The translations under genes were made by a program, and so were the position numbers. This document shows, piece by piece, positions 9,035 through 20,100 of a stretch of DNA of 64,000 nucleotides. This DNA is from Rubricella aquisinus. GTDB taxonomy: Bacteria > Pseudomonadota > Alphaproteobacteria > Rhodobacterales > Rhodobacteraceae. Where the stretch lies: NCBI RefSeq assembly GCF_014199445.1, contig NZ_JACIJS010000001.1:382940-446939 (forward strand). Reading direction: 5' to 3'. Position 1 is the stretch's first letter. Each line of letters begins with the position of its first letter. The notes beneath the pieces were generated by a model that saw nothing but the letters and a program-made list of their open reading frames with translations, searched no databases and was not told the origin of the DNA.

Positions 9035-10330
9035 ATGAGCGCATTCTTCGGCGACATCGCCCCCATTCAGTATGAAGGCCCGGACAGCGACAACCCGCTG
9101 GCCTTCCGCCATTACAACCCCGATGAGGTGGTGATGGGCAAACGGATGGAGGATCACCTGCGTTTTGCCGTGTGTTATTGGCACAATTTCGCGTGGGAGG
9201 GCGGCGACCCCTTTGGCGGGCGCACGTTTGACCGGCCATGGTTCGGCGGCACGATGGAGGATGCGCGGCTCAAGGCCGATGTGGCCTTTGACATGTTCCG
9301 CATCCTTGGCGCGCCGTATTACTGCTTTCACGATGTAGACATGCGGCCCGAAGGGGACAGTTTTGCGCAAAGCACGCGCAACCTTGAGGCCATGGTCGAT
9401 CTGTTCGCGCAAAAGCAGGCGGAGACGGGGCGCAAGCTTCTGTGGGGCACGGCCAACATGTTCTCCGACCGGCGCTGGATGTCGGGTGCAGCGACCAATC
9501 CTGACCCGCATGTGTTCGCCTATGCCGCCGCGACCGTGAAAACCTGCATGGATGCGACGCTGAAACTCGGGGGAGAAAATTATGTGCTCTGGGGTGGACG
9601 CGAAGGCTATGAGACGCTGCTCAACACCGATCTTTCGCAGGAACTCGATCATATGGGCCGGTTCCTCAACATGGTGGTCGAGTACAAGCATAAGATCGGG
9701 TTTGAAGGCATGATCCTTATCGAACCGAAACCGCAGGAACCGTCCAAGCATCAGTATGATTACGACGTGGCCACCGTTTATGGCTTCCTGAAACGCTACG
9801 GGCTTGAGGATGAGGTGCGCGTGAATATCGAACAGGGTCACGCGATCCTGGCAGGGCATTCATTTGAGCATGAGATCGCGCTTGCGAATGCGCTCGGTAT
9901 TTTCGGGTCCATCGACATGAACCGCAACGATTACCAGTCCGGCTGGGATACCGACCAGTTTCCCAACAACGTGCCTGAAGTCGCACTCGCTTACTACGAG
10001 ATCCTGCGCGGTGGTGGATTTACCACCGGGGGCACCAATTTCGACGCGAAATTGCGGCGGCAAAGCCTTGATCCCGAGGATCTGCTGATTGCGCATATCG
10101 GCGGGATGGATGTGTGTGCCCGGGGGCTAAAGGCCGCAGCAGCGATGCTGGAGGACGGCAAGCTGGAGGACGCGCGGCGTGCCCGCTATGCCGGATGGGA
10201 CGGGGAGCAAGGGCTGCTCGACACCTCACTCGACGCGATTTTCGAGCGGGTGGTGTCGGAAGGGATCGACCCGCAACCCCGCTCCGGCAGGCAAGAGGCG
10301 CTGGAGAATATCGTCAACCGGTATGTGTAA
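9035..10330 (+). CDS. xylA: xylose isomerase
   Basis: 431 residues, matching class II bacterial xylose isomerases in length. Visible signatures are YYCFHDVDM (catalytic His near residue 100), [17 protein letters not shown] and [19 protein letters not shown] (metal-ligand Glu and the conserved EPKP-x-EP segment), [17 protein letters not shown], and GSIDMNRND. It converts D-xylose to D-xylulose in the cytoplasm. It is the last gene of the operon; a copy of the ~160-bp structured repeat begins 2 nt after its stop codon. Confidence 0.97.
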   Translation: MSAFFGDIAPIQYEGPDSDNPLAFRHYNPDEVVMGKRMEDHLRFAVCYWHNFAWEGGDPFGGRTFDRPWFGGTMEDARLKADVAFDMFRILGAPYYCFHDVDMRPEGDSFAQSTRNLEAMVDLFAQKQAETGRKLLWGTANMFSDRRWMSGAATNPDPHVFAYAAATVKTCMDATLKLGGENYVLWGGREGYETLLNTDLSQELDHMGRFLNMVVEYKHKIGFEGMILIEPKPQEPSKHQYDYDVATVYGFLKRYGLEDEVRVNIEQGHAILAGHSFEHEIALANALGIFGSIDMNRNDYQSGWDTDQFPNNVPEVALAYYEILRGGGFTTGGTNFDAKLRRQSLDPEDLLIAHIGGMDVCARGLKAAAAMLEDGKLEDARRARYAGWDGEQGLLDTSLDAIFERVVSEGIDPQPRSGRQEALENIVNRYV

Positions 10331-10331
10331 T

Positions 10332-10487
10332 GACCCGGAATCAAGGCGAAGCCGCCGGGTCGCGCCCTCCCTCCCCCATGGGAGGGCGCATTTCAACGTA
10401 TCAACCCGCGTCAGCGACCGAATGGTCCGCACCATAAAACGTTTAGCGGAATAGAAAGCGCGCCCACCCGAGGGAGGGCGCGACCCT
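10332..10487 (+). repeat. structured intergenic repeat, copy R1 (3' of xylA)
   Basis: Left hairpin A: ACCCGG (10333-10338) pairs with CCGGGT (10355-10360), with an inner GGC-GAA-GCC cap at 10345-10353. Hairpin B: GCGCCCTCCC (10362-10371) pairs with GGGAGGGCGC (10380-10389). A spacer with a CATAAA box (10433-10438) follows. The distal arm GAGGGAGGGCGCGACCC (10470-10486) is a perfect 17-bp complement of 10357-10373. It fills the gap between convergent xylA and the TSUP gene. There is no ORF and no long T-run. Confidence 0.85.
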
Positions 10488-10499
10488 CTGTCAAACCCC

Positions 10500-12372
<1,873 letters not shown>

Positions 12373-12385
12373 CAATTGTTTTCTG

Positions 12386-12413
12386 CGCCCCGGCCTATCC
12401 GCCGGGGCGTTTT
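12386..12413 (+). terminator. intrinsic terminator of mdh
   Basis: CGCCCCGGC (12386-12394) pairs perfectly with GCCGGGGCG (12401-12409) across the loop CTATCC, followed at once by TTTT (12410-12413). This is a classical Rho-independent layout. Confidence 0.8.
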
Positions 12414-12527
12414 GCGTTCATCTTTCGTACACTATGCCGCAACTTCGCCCCCTCGGATCATGGGGTGAAGGGATTGCGTTTTTGCTCAAGTCCGTTATCA
12501 ACGCGCGCTGTAGGTAATCTTGCCTAT

Positions 12528-12585
12528 CCTTCCGGCTGCGGCGGCTTCCTGCTTCACCGGATTGTATCCTTTAATTCGGAGCGCT
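12528..12585 (+). ncRNA. candidate SAM/SAH riboswitch in the metK leader
   Basis: Just upstream of metK the leader contains TCCGG (12531-12535) and CCGGA (12557-12561), which can form the outer stem. Inside the loop is CGGCTTCCTG (12542-12551), the conserved core of the SAM/SAH riboswitch class found in Rhodobacterales upstream of metK. The downstream GGAG (12578-12581), the metK ribosome binding site, can pair with CTTCC (12545-12549) as the pseudoknot, hiding the site when SAM or SAH is bound. It was recognised by eye; a covariance-model search was not possible. Confidence 0.7.
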
Positions 12586-12587
12586 GC

Positions 12588-13754
12588 ATGTCCCGCCAGA
12601 ACTATATCTTCACGTCCGAATCCGTTTCGGAAGGTCATCCCGATAAGGTTTGTGACCGCATTTCGGATTCGATCCTCGACGCTTTCCTCGCGGAAGAGGC
12701 AAATGCCCGTGTCGCCTGCGAAACCTTCGCAACGACTGATCGCGTGGTGATCGGTGGGGAGGTCGGGCTTGCCGATCAGGCCAACCTGAAAAACATGCTC
12801 GACAAGGTCGACAGTATCGCGCGCGATTGCATCCGCGACATCGGCTATGAGCAGGACGGCTTCCACTGGCAGAACTGCGAAGTCACCAACCTGCTGCACG
12901 AACAATCCGCCCATATCTGGCAGGGTGTTGGCACCGATGGTGCGGGCGATCAGGGGATCATGTTCGGCTATGCGACCGATGAAACGCCCGAACTGATGCC
13001 CGCCCCGATCCAGTATTGCCACGCGATCCTGCGCCGCCTTGCTGAAGTGCGCAAAAACGGGACGGAGCCGGCACTTGGCCCCGACGCGAAAAGCCAGCTT
13101 TCCATCCGCTATGTGGATGGGGTGCCGCGCGACGTGACCTCCATCGTGCTCTCGTCCCAGCACCTCGACCCAAACCTGTCAAGCGATGATGTGCGCGCGA
13201 TTGTCGAGCCCTATATCTGCGAAACCCTGCCCGAAGGCTGGATCACCGACGCCACCGAATGGCATGTGAACCCGACCGGCAAATTCGTGATCGGTGGCCC
13301 TGATGGCGATGCGGGCCTCACGGGGCGTAAGATCATCGTGGACACCTATGGCGGCGCGGCCCCGCATGGCGGCGGCGCGTTCTCCGGCAAGGATCCGACG
13401 AAAGTGGACCGCTCTGCCGCCTATGCCGCGCGCTATCTGGCGAAAAACGTCGTGGCCGCAGGCATGGCCAAGAAATGCACGATCCAGCTGTCCTACGCGA
13501 TTGGCGTGGCAAAGCCGCTTTCCGTCTATGCCGACACATATGGCACGGGCGAAGTGCATGAGAGCGTGATCGAAAAGGCCGTCGCGCAGGCGATGGACCT
13601 GACCCCGCGCGGCATCCGCGAAACCCTCGACCTGAACCGCCCGATTTACCAGCGCACCGCGGCCTATGGCCATTTCGGGCGCGCGCCAGAGGCAGATGGC
13701 GGCTTCTCCTGGGAAAAGACCGATCTCGTGGATGCGCTGAAAAAGCTGGCCTAA
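12588..13754 (+). CDS. metK: S-adenosylmethionine synthetase
   Basis: 388 residues starting [20 protein letters not shown], the family N-terminus with the ATP-binding His at 17. Further signatures are [15 protein letters not shown] (the central GAGDQG motif) and [19 protein letters not shown] (second signature). It makes SAM from ATP and methionine. The ATG at 12588 is chosen because the family start fits it and the ribosome binding site GGAG lies 6 nt upstream within the riboswitch; upstream in-frame codons would run through the riboswitch. It is followed by a strong terminator. Confidence 0.97.
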   Translation: MSRQNYIFTSESVSEGHPDKVCDRISDSILDAFLAEEANARVACETFATTDRVVIGGEVGLADQANLKNMLDKVDSIARDCIRDIGYEQDGFHWQNCEVTNLLHEQSAHIWQGVGTDGAGDQGIMFGYATDETPELMPAPIQYCHAILRRLAEVRKNGTEPALGPDAKSQLSIRYVDGVPRDVTSIVLSSQHLDPNLSSDDVRAIVEPYICETLPEGWITDATEWHVNPTGKFVIGGPDGDAGLTGRKIIVDTYGGAAPHGGGAFSGKDPTKVDRSAAYAARYLAKNVVAAGMAKKCTIQLSYAIGVAKPLSVYADTYGTGEVHESVIEKAVAQAMDLTPRGIRETLDLNRPIYQRTAAYGHFGRAPEADGGFSWEKTDLVDALKKLA

Positions 13755-13775
13755 GACGTCTTTCTCTGTCCTTGT

Positions 13776-13814
13776 CGGGCGCGCTGATCCCTCGGCGCGC
13801 CCGTTTTCTTTTTT
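13776..13814 (+). terminator. intrinsic terminator of metK
   Basis: CGGGCGCGC (13776-13784) pairs perfectly with GCGCGCCCG (13795-13803), loop TGATCCCTCG, followed by the T-rich tail TTTTCTTTTTT (13804-13814). Confidence 0.88.
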
Positions 13815-13900
13815 CCCCAAATACCTCCCGCCGGAGGCTCCTCACCTCTCAGGCAGCGGCACGCTTGACGCGTAAGCGCACCTGTCGCAATGCTGCGACT

Positions 13901-14668
13901 ATGGATATCGAGAGCCTCACCAACCGCATCTATCATGCCGAACGGGACGCGACCCCGATCGCGACCCTTGCCGCTGACATCGGCACGCCGGAGCGGGGAT
14001 ATGCGATCCAGCGGCAGCTTATCGCGCGCGCCATGCAGGATGGGCGCGCCCTTGCCGGGCGGAAGATCGGGCTGACCTCGAAACTGGTGCAAGAGCAGCT
14101 TGGCGTGCATGAGCCGGTGCATGGCCCGATTTTCGTGGATCGTGTGCTGCGCTCTGGCGTCACGCTCGACGCGGCGGCGTTTATCGCCCCAAAGGTGGAG
14201 CCGGAACTGGCCTTCACCTTCTCACAGGATGTAACCGAACCGGGCCTGTCCCGCGCGGCACTCACCAAACACATCACGCATGTCACCGCCGCGATTGAGA
14301 TTGTGGACAGCCGGATCACCGATTGGGGCTTTGCCCTGCCTGACATGATCGCGGATTACGCGGTGAGCGCGCGCGTGATCCTTGGCGACCGGCAGGTGGC
14401 GCTGGAGGGGATTGACCTTACCACGCTCGGCGTCAGGGCAATGCGGAATGGGGATGAGGTCGGCACTGGCACGGGGGCGGCCTGTCTTGATCATCCGCTG
14501 AACGCGCTGGGCTGGCTCGCGGATGCGTTGATCGCCATTGGGGAGCCGTTGCGCGCCGGGCAGATCGTCATCACCGGCTCGCTCACGCCGGTTCTGCCCT
14601 TGGCGACGGGCGATCACTACGCCGCTGATTTCGATCATCTGGGCAGCGTGACGTTCAGCATCGCTTGA
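13901..14668 (+). CDS. 2-keto-4-pentenoate hydratase / fumarylacetoacetate-hydrolase family protein
   Basis: 255 residues. The fold markers are GRKIGLTSKLVQEQLGV, HGPIFVDRVL, the metal-binding PKVEPELAFTF (Glu-x-Glu) and AAIEIVDSRITDW (third acidic ligand region). These fit MhpD/HpcG-type hydratases that add water to 2-hydroxypenta-2,4-dienoates in aromatic meta-cleavage; close relatives act as decarboxylases. No other aromatic-degradation genes are near, so the true substrate is open. The ATG at 13901 is chosen because the upstream in-frame stretch overlaps the metK terminator. Confidence 0.82.
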   Translation: MDIESLTNRIYHAERDATPIATLAADIGTPERGYAIQRQLIARAMQDGRALAGRKIGLTSKLVQEQLGVHEPVHGPIFVDRVLRSGVTLDAAAFIAPKVEPELAFTFSQDVTEPGLSRAALTKHITHVTAAIEIVDSRITDWGFALPDMIADYAVSARVILGDRQVALEGIDLTTLGVRAMRNGDEVGTGTGAACLDHPLNALGWLADALIAIGEPLRAGQIVITGSLTPVLPLATGDHYAADFDHLGSVTFSIA

Positions 14669-14675
14669 TCCCGGC

Positions 14676-14700
14676 GGGCGGAGACGCTAACGCTCCGCCC
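14676..14700 (+). other. hairpin abutting the trmB start codon
   Basis: GGGCGGAG (14676-14683) pairs with CTCCGCCC (14693-14700), with two further CG pairs inside. The stem ends 1 nt before the trmB ATG (14702) and occupies the place where a ribosome binding site would lie. It may be a weak terminator for the upstream gene or a control of trmB translation. Confidence 0.5.
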
Positions 14701-14701
14701 T

Positions 14702-15427
14702 ATGAGCGATACATCCGACACCCACCCGACCGGCGCCCCGTGGCGCAATTTCTATGGCCGCCGCTTTGGCAAGACCCTGCGCGGACGGCAGGCCGATCTG
14801 TTGGAGCATTTCTTGCCCACGATCAGCCCCAAAGGCGTAAGCTGGGAAGAAAACCCCGACCGCACCCCCATCGACATGGCCGCCTTGTTCGGGCGCGATT
14901 GCCCCGTCTGGCTGGAGGTCGGCTTTGGCGCGGGGGAGCATATGGTGGCGCAGGCACAGGCGAACCCGGGCGTCGGCATCATCGGCTGTGAGCCTTATGT
15001 GAACGGTGTGGCCGCGTGCCTCTCAAAGGTGGAGCGGGAGCAGGTGGACAATATCCGCGTGCTCGCCGGGGATGCGCGCGACATGCTCGACGTGATCCCG
15101 GAGGCGACGCTGGATCGCGCGTTCCTGCTCTATCCCGATCCTTGGCCGAAAGCGCGCCATCACCGCCGCCGCTTCGTGATCGAGGAGAACCTCCGCCCGC
15201 TCGCCCGCGCGATGAAGCCCGGCACCCGTTTCCATGTGGCCACGGATATCGAGGATTATGTGCGCCAAACGCTCGAAGTGATCCACCAGATGCCGGAATT
15301 TGCGTGGACGGCGGACAGTGCGGCGGACTGGCGGCAGCCATGGTCCGACTGGCACCGCACCCGCTATGAGGCGAAGGCCCTGCGGGAAGGCCGCACACCC
15401 CATTACCTGACATTTGTCAGGGTGTGA
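14702..15427 (+). CDS. trmB: tRNA (guanine-N7-)-methyltransferase
   Basis: 241 residues. SAM-binding motif VWLEVGFGAGEHMVAQAQ (motif I), then GIIGCEPYVNGVAACL, NIRVLAGDARDML and the family hallmark LLYPDPWPKARHHRRRF. It methylates G46 in the variable loop of tRNAs in the cytoplasm. No clear Shine-Dalgarno sequence is seen: a GC-rich hairpin ends 1 nt before the ATG. It is convergent with mtgA, with repeat copy R5 filling the gap. Confidence 0.95.
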   Translation: MSDTSDTHPTGAPWRNFYGRRFGKTLRGRQADLLEHFLPTISPKGVSWEENPDRTPIDMAALFGRDCPVWLEVGFGAGEHMVAQAQANPGVGIIGCEPYVNGVAACLSKVEREQVDNIRVLAGDARDMLDVIPEATLDRAFLLYPDPWPKARHHRRRFVIEENLRPLARAMKPGTRFHVATDIEDYVRQTLEVIHQMPEFAWTADSAADWRQPWSDWHRTRYEAKALREGRTPHYLTFVRV

Positions 15428-15433
15428 GACCAA

Positions 15434-15593
15434 AGCCGGTCCAGCGGTCGCCCGAGGGGGCCGCTGATACCCCGCCGCTAAACACTTTATCTGCGAAGAA
15501 ACTCTAACTCTTTCCGCTTATGGCCCACGTCGCAGAAGCGGCCGCCTGGGGGCGGGCGGCCGCTGGACCGGCGCCTTCGGCGCTGATCGGTCC
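15434..15593 (-). repeat. structured intergenic repeat, copy R5 (between trmB and mtgA)
   Basis: Inverted relative to the other copies. Hairpin A: GGACCG (15565-15570) with CGGTCC (15588-15593), inner GCGCC-TTC-GGCGC (15571-15583). Hairpin B: GCGGCCGCC (15538-15546) with GGCGGCCGC (15555-15563). The distal arm at 15435-15454 complements 15553-15572 at 19 of 20 positions, the exception being a G-U-compatible pair in RNA. TTTATC (15486-15491) is the inverted counterpart of the ATAAA box. Its ends lie 7 nt from both the trmB and mtgA stop codons. Confidence 0.85.
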
Positions 15594-15599
15594 AAGGCC

Positions 15600-16277
15600 T
15601 CACTCCGGATCAACGCACGCCGCCCGACCATCCCGCCGGATCGTCTCTGCCCCATCCATGATCTGCGCCACGCGCCGGGCGCGGCTGGGAGGTGGGTTCT
15701 TGGGATCACGCGCGCGCGGATTGGGGAGGATCGCGACAAGCTGCGCGGACTGGCGCAAGGACAGATCCCGCGCGGGCACGCCGTACCAATGCCACGCGGC
15801 GGCCTCCGCCCCGAACACGCCCTCGCCCATTTCCGCGACGTTAAGGTAGACCTCCATGATCCGCGCTTTCGGCCATGTCGCCTCGATGATCAGGGTCACG
15901 CCGGCCTCTGCCCCTTTACGGACCCAACTGCGCGCGGGCCAAAGATAGGCATTCTTGGCCACCTGTTGGGAGATGGTGGAAGCCCCGCGCGATTGGCCGG
16001 TATCCAGCACCTCCTGTATCGCCTCCATGTCGAAGCCGAAATGCGCGCAGAACTGCGCGTCCTCCCCCGCGATGGCGGCGCGCATCAGATGGGGGGAGAT
16101 CCGTTCGCGCGGCACCCATGTCTGATCCAGTTGCCCAAGGCGCAGCCGCTCTTGCACCATCAGCACGGACATGGGTGGGGTGATCCAGCGCCCCGCCGCG
16201 ACCAGCAGCACAAAGGCCACGGCCAACAAAAGCACACTGCGGATCAAAAGCCGCATTCCGCGCCAGATCACCCGCAT
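15600..16277 (-). CDS. mtgA: monofunctional biosynthetic peptidoglycan transglycosylase
   Basis: 225 residues. A single N-terminal membrane helix (residues ~10-28) is followed by a GT51 domain: RAAIAGEDAQFCAHFGFD (catalytic Glu of motif 1), GASTISQQVAKNAYLWPARS (motif 2) and RIMEVYLNVAEMGEGVFGAEAAA (motif 3). It polymerises lipid II into glycan strands at the outer face of the inner membrane, without a transpeptidase domain. It lies 1 nt downstream of the DHFR-like gene, probably cotranscribed. Confidence 0.95.
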   Translation of the reverse strand: MRVIWRGMRLLIRSVLLLAVAFVLLVAAGRWITPPMSVLMVQERLRLGQLDQTWVPRERISPHLMRAAIAGEDAQFCAHFGFDMEAIQEVLDTGQSRGASTISQQVAKNAYLWPARSWVRKGAEAGVTLIIEATWPKARIMEVYLNVAEMGEGVFGAEAAAWHWYGVPARDLSLRQSAQLVAILPNPRARDPKNPPPSRARRVAQIMDGAETIRRDGRAACVDPE

Positions 16278-16278
16278 G

Positions 16279-16809
16279 TCACCCCCTGTTCACCTCATAA
16301 TCCAGATAGACAACGCCATTGGCATAAGGCTCGCAAGTCACAAGCGTCATTTCTGCCCGTCCTGTGGTGAAAAGCGGGATGCCATGACCAAGCACGATTG
16401 GCGCGCGCTTGATCCGCACCCGGTCGATCAGCCCTGCGTGAAGCAGTGCTGAGGCAAGCTGCCCGCCCCCGCACAGATAGATCGCGCCACCTGCCTCAGC
16501 CTTGAGCGCGGCAACCCGGGTCGCCGGATCGGACCGGCAGAGCTCAATGGCGCCATCCGGCACATCGGGCAAGGTTTGGCTGAATACCACATGGTGCATA
16601 TGCGGATAGGCCCGCGCGCCATGCGCCAACCCGGCATCCAGCCCGACGCGATAGGTCGCCGCGCCCATCACCACGGCGTCATAGGTCATCAGGCGGTCAA
16701 AATAGGGTTGCAGATGCGGCCCCTCACCCGGAAACATCGAAAAATCGCCGTCAGGTGCCGCAATAAAGCCGTCAAGCGTGACGGCCACGTCATAAATCAC
16801 AGGTCGCAT
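16279..16809 (-). CDS. dihydrofolate reductase-like (RibD C-terminal fold) protein
   Basis: 176 residues with the RibD_C/DHFR-like fold: VAVTLDGFIAAPDGDFSMF at the start, YDAVVMGAATYRVG (the MG-x-x-T-Y dinucleotide-binding segment), and GGAIYLCGGGQLASALLHAGLID near the C-terminus. Members are NAD(P)H-dependent reductases of poorly known substrate; this is not the folA gene. It is upstream of mtgA with a 1-nt gap. Its upstream region (16810-16985) is structured, GC-rich and non-coding. Confidence 0.85.
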   Translation of the reverse strand: MRPVIYDVAVTLDGFIAAPDGDFSMFPGEGPHLQPYFDRLMTYDAVVMGAATYRVGLDAGLAHGARAYPHMHHVVFSQTLPDVPDGAIELCRSDPATRVAALKAEAGGAIYLCGGGQLASALLHAGLIDRVRIKRAPIVLGHGIPLFTTGRAEMTLVTCEPYANGVVYLDYEVNRG

Positions 16810-16985
16810 GGATGGACCCTTTCAGTTTGGAAATGCAGTCAGGCCCCGCGTCATGGCGGGGTTGGATCGGGGGGATGCCGGATTACCGGGGACCGTGGAT
16901 CACTGGACTGCACTCCTCAAAGGGTGCTGTTTTGTGCCGCGAAACTCGGGGCGGGGTCAAGCGCGCGGTCGGAGGTTTCCGATTT
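16810..16985. other. non-coding gap with nested inverted repeats (part of a 357-bp gap)
   Basis: The gap 16810-17166 between the DHFR-like gene and gltB contains repeat R2 (16986-17145) and this remainder. Here TGCAGTC (16834-16840) pairs with GACTGCA (16906-16912), enclosing the hairpin CCCCGC/GCGGGG (16844-16849/16856-16861) and a small CCGG-rich segment. No ORF with plausible coding character is present. It may be the leader of the DHFR-like gene or an older, decayed repeat. Confidence 0.4.
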
Positions 16986-17145
16986 GGACCGGAATCAAGG
17001 CGAAGCCGCCGGTCCAGCGGCCGCCCGGCCCCAAGGCGGCCGCTTTTCGACGGTCGTCATAGGCAATAGGTCAGCAGACTTGGCGACATAAATCGCGCAA
17101 GCCCATATGATCCAGCGGCCCCCTCGGGCGGCCGCTGGACCGGCT
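16986..17145 (+). repeat. structured intergenic repeat, copy R2 (3' of gltB)
   Basis: Hairpin A: GGACCGG (16986-16992) with CCGGTCC (17009-17015), cap GGC-GAA-GCC. Hairpin B: GCGGCCGCC (17017-17025) with GGCGGCCGC (17035-17043), followed by TTTT (17044-17047). CATAAA box at 17087-17092. The distal arm CGGGCGGCCGCTGGACCGG (17125-17143) is a perfect 19-bp complement of 17009-17027, and the distal part can also fold locally (17111-17120 with 17130-17139). It ends 22 nt from the gltB stop. Confidence 0.88.
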
Positions 17146-17166
17146 ATCGTTGTGCGTATGTGACGC

Positions 17167-20100
17167 TTACGCCGTTTGCGCCGTCTCTGCGTCGTTGAGC
17201 GCGTGGGGCAGGCGGGTCAGCATCTCTTTCGGGACGACCTGCACCATCCGGTCACGATACATGTCCCAGTCGCGCAGAATTTCCTGCGCGCGGGGGCTGC
17301 CCGTTTCCATCGCGTGGGCACGGATCAGGTCCAGCGCCTTTTCCTCCCAATAGGCCGCCTGGATCGGCTGCGCGGTGATCGTGTCCGCGTTCATTCGCTC
17401 CATGAAGCTGCCATCCTCGTCAAGGATGAAGGCCATGCCGCCCGTCATGCCCGCGCCAAAGTTATCGCCCACGCGGCCAAGGATCACGGCGGTGCCGCCC
17501 GTCATATACTCGCACCCGTTAGAACCGCAGCCCTCGACGACCACATCCGCACCGGAGTTCCGCACGCAGAACCGCTCCCCCGCGCGACCATTGGCGAACA
17601 ACTGCCCGCCGGTCGCACCGTAGAGCACCGTGTTGCCGATGATCGTGTTCTCCGCCGCGTTGAGCGGCACACCAAGCGGGGGTCGCACGACAATGATGCC
17701 GCCCGACAGGCCCTTGCCCACATAGTCGTTCGCATCGCCCGACACTTCGATTTTCAGCCCCGGAGCCGCAAAGGCCCCAAGCGACTGCCCGGCAGAGCCG
17801 TTGAGCTTGATCGTCAGATGGTCGCGCTGAAGGCTGTTGCGCATCCCAAAGCGGCGCACGATGTGGCTGGACACGCGGGTGCCGACCGTCCGGTCCGTGT
17901 TCTGCACGGCATAGGACAATTGCATTTTCTCACCGTCCTTGAAGAACGGCTGCGCGTCCCCGACGATCTGCGCATCGAGCGTATCTGGCACGGCCTGACG
18001 CGGGCGATTGCGGTCAAGCGCCACGCGCTCGCCCTCGTTCACCGTGATCAGCATCGGGTTCAGATCAAGATCATCCAGATGGGCAGAGCCACGGCTGACC
18101 TGTGTGAGCAGATCGGTGCGGCCCACAACCTCGTCCAGCGACTTCGCGCCGATGGAGGCGAGCACCTCGCGCACTTCCTGCGCATAGAAGGTGATCAGGT
18201 TCACGACTTTATCCGCGTCGCCGGTGAACTTGTCCCGAAGGGCTTTGTCCTGCGTACACACGCCCACAGGGCAGGTGTTGGACTGACACTGGCGGACCAT
18301 GATGCAGCCCATCGCGATGAGGGCGGCGGTGCCGATCCCGTATTCTTCGGCCCCCATCATCGCGGCGATCACGATGTCGCGACCCGTGCGCAGGCCACCA
18401 TCGGTGCGCAGCGTCACGCGATCCCGCAGGTTGTTCAGGGTCAGAACCTGATGCGCCTCGGTGATTCCCATCTCCCACGGCAGACCCGCGAATTTGATGG
18501 AGGTCGCGGGCGATGCACCTGTCCCGCCGTTATGGCCGGAGATCAGGATCACATCGGCCTTTGCCTTCGCCACGCCCGCGGCGATCGTGCCGACACCGGT
18601 TTGCGCGACCAGTTTCACGCAGACCTTTGCATCCGGGTTGATCTGCTTGAGGTCATAGATGAGCTGCGCGAGATCCTCGATCGAATAGATATCGTGGTGC
18701 GGCGGCGGCGAAATGAGCGTCACGCCGGGTGTGGAATGGCGCAGTTTCGCGATCATCTCCGTCACTTTGAAGCCGGGAAGCTGGCCCCCTTCACCGGGCT
18801 TGGCGCCCTGTGCGATCTTGATCTCAAGCTCTTCGCAATGGTTGAGGTATTCCGCCGTCACGCCAAACCGGCCAGAGGCGACCTGCTTGATCTTTGCCGA
18901 CGGGTTGTCGCCGTTCGGCTCGGGGTGGAAATGCTTGGGGTCTTCGCCCCCCTCGCCGCTGTCGGATTTCGCGCCGATGCGGTTCATCGCGACGTTGAGC
19001 GTTTTATGTGCCTCCGGGCTGAGCGCGCCCAGCGACATGCCCGGCGTCACAAAGCGCTTGCGGATGGAGGTGATGCTTTCCACCTCCTCCAATGCAACAG
19101 GCTTGTTCACCGGCTTGAAATCCAGAAGGTCACGCAGGTGGATCGGCGCGCGGCTGGTCATGCCCTTGGAATACTCTTTCCAAAGCTGATAGCTGCCCCG
19201 GTCACAGGCCGCCTGCATCATATGCATCAACTGCGCTTCCCAGGCGTGAGCCTCCCCAGATCGGCGCGCTTTATAAAAGCCACCGACGGGCAGCACATTG
19301 GTGCCAGAGCGCCACGCGCGCTGATGCACCTTGCGCACCGATTGTTCGATCCCGCTGATGCCGATGCCGGAAATGCGGCTGGGCATACCGGGGAAATATT
19401 CGGCGCACATCGCACGGCTGAGGCCCACGGCCTCGAAATTCAGGCCGCCGCGATAGGAGGACACAACGCTGATCCCCATCTTCGACATGATCTTGAGAAG
19501 GCCCTGATCGACCGCCTCCCGATACCGGGTCATCGCCGCAGAGAGCGGGCCGTCAAGCAGGCCACGGTCGATCCGATCCGCAATGCTGTCTTGCGCGAGA
19601 TAGGCGTTCACGGTCGTCGCCCCCGAACCGATCAGCACCGCGAAATAATGCGGGTCGATACATTCGGCGGAGCGCACATTGATGGAGCAGAAGGTGCGCA
19701 GCCCCTTACGCGTCAGCCAGCTATGCACCGCCGATGTGGCAAGGATCATCGGCATCGGCACGCGCAGATCGCTCTGGCTCATGTCGCTGAGGATGAGGTG
19801 GTTGGCCCCGGCACGCACGGCCTGCTCCGCCTCATGGCGGATCCGCTCCAATGCTTTGCGCAAATTGCCGTCATTGGCGGAGAAGGTGCAATCGACCTCC
19901 GCTGCGGTGTCGCCGAAATACTTCTGCATCTCCTCAAAGCGGGCGTTGGTCACGACCGGGCTGTCGAGGGTCAGAATCTCCGTCTGTGCGCCGGTTTGAT
20001 CCAGCACGTTCTTGAGGTTGCCGAACCGGGTCTTGAGGCTCATCACGCGGTGTTCGCGAAGGCTGTCAATCGGCGGGTTCGTCACCTGAGAGAAGTTTTG

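Noticed and set aside
10332-10487. Repeat R1 and its relatives as insertion sequences or CRISPR-like arrays
   Set aside because: No transposase frame is inside any copy, copies are kilobases apart and there are no regular spacers.
12414-12527. SAM-II riboswitch upstream of metK
   Set aside because: The SAM-II core was looked for and not seen; the sequence fits the SAM/SAH class further downstream.
12465-12587. Upstream in-frame extension of metK
   Set aside because: It would translate the riboswitch; the conserved N-terminus begins at the ATG at 12588.
13772-13900. Upstream extension of the hydratase-family gene
   Set aside because: It covers the metK terminator and has no family sequence; the ATG at 13901 fits.
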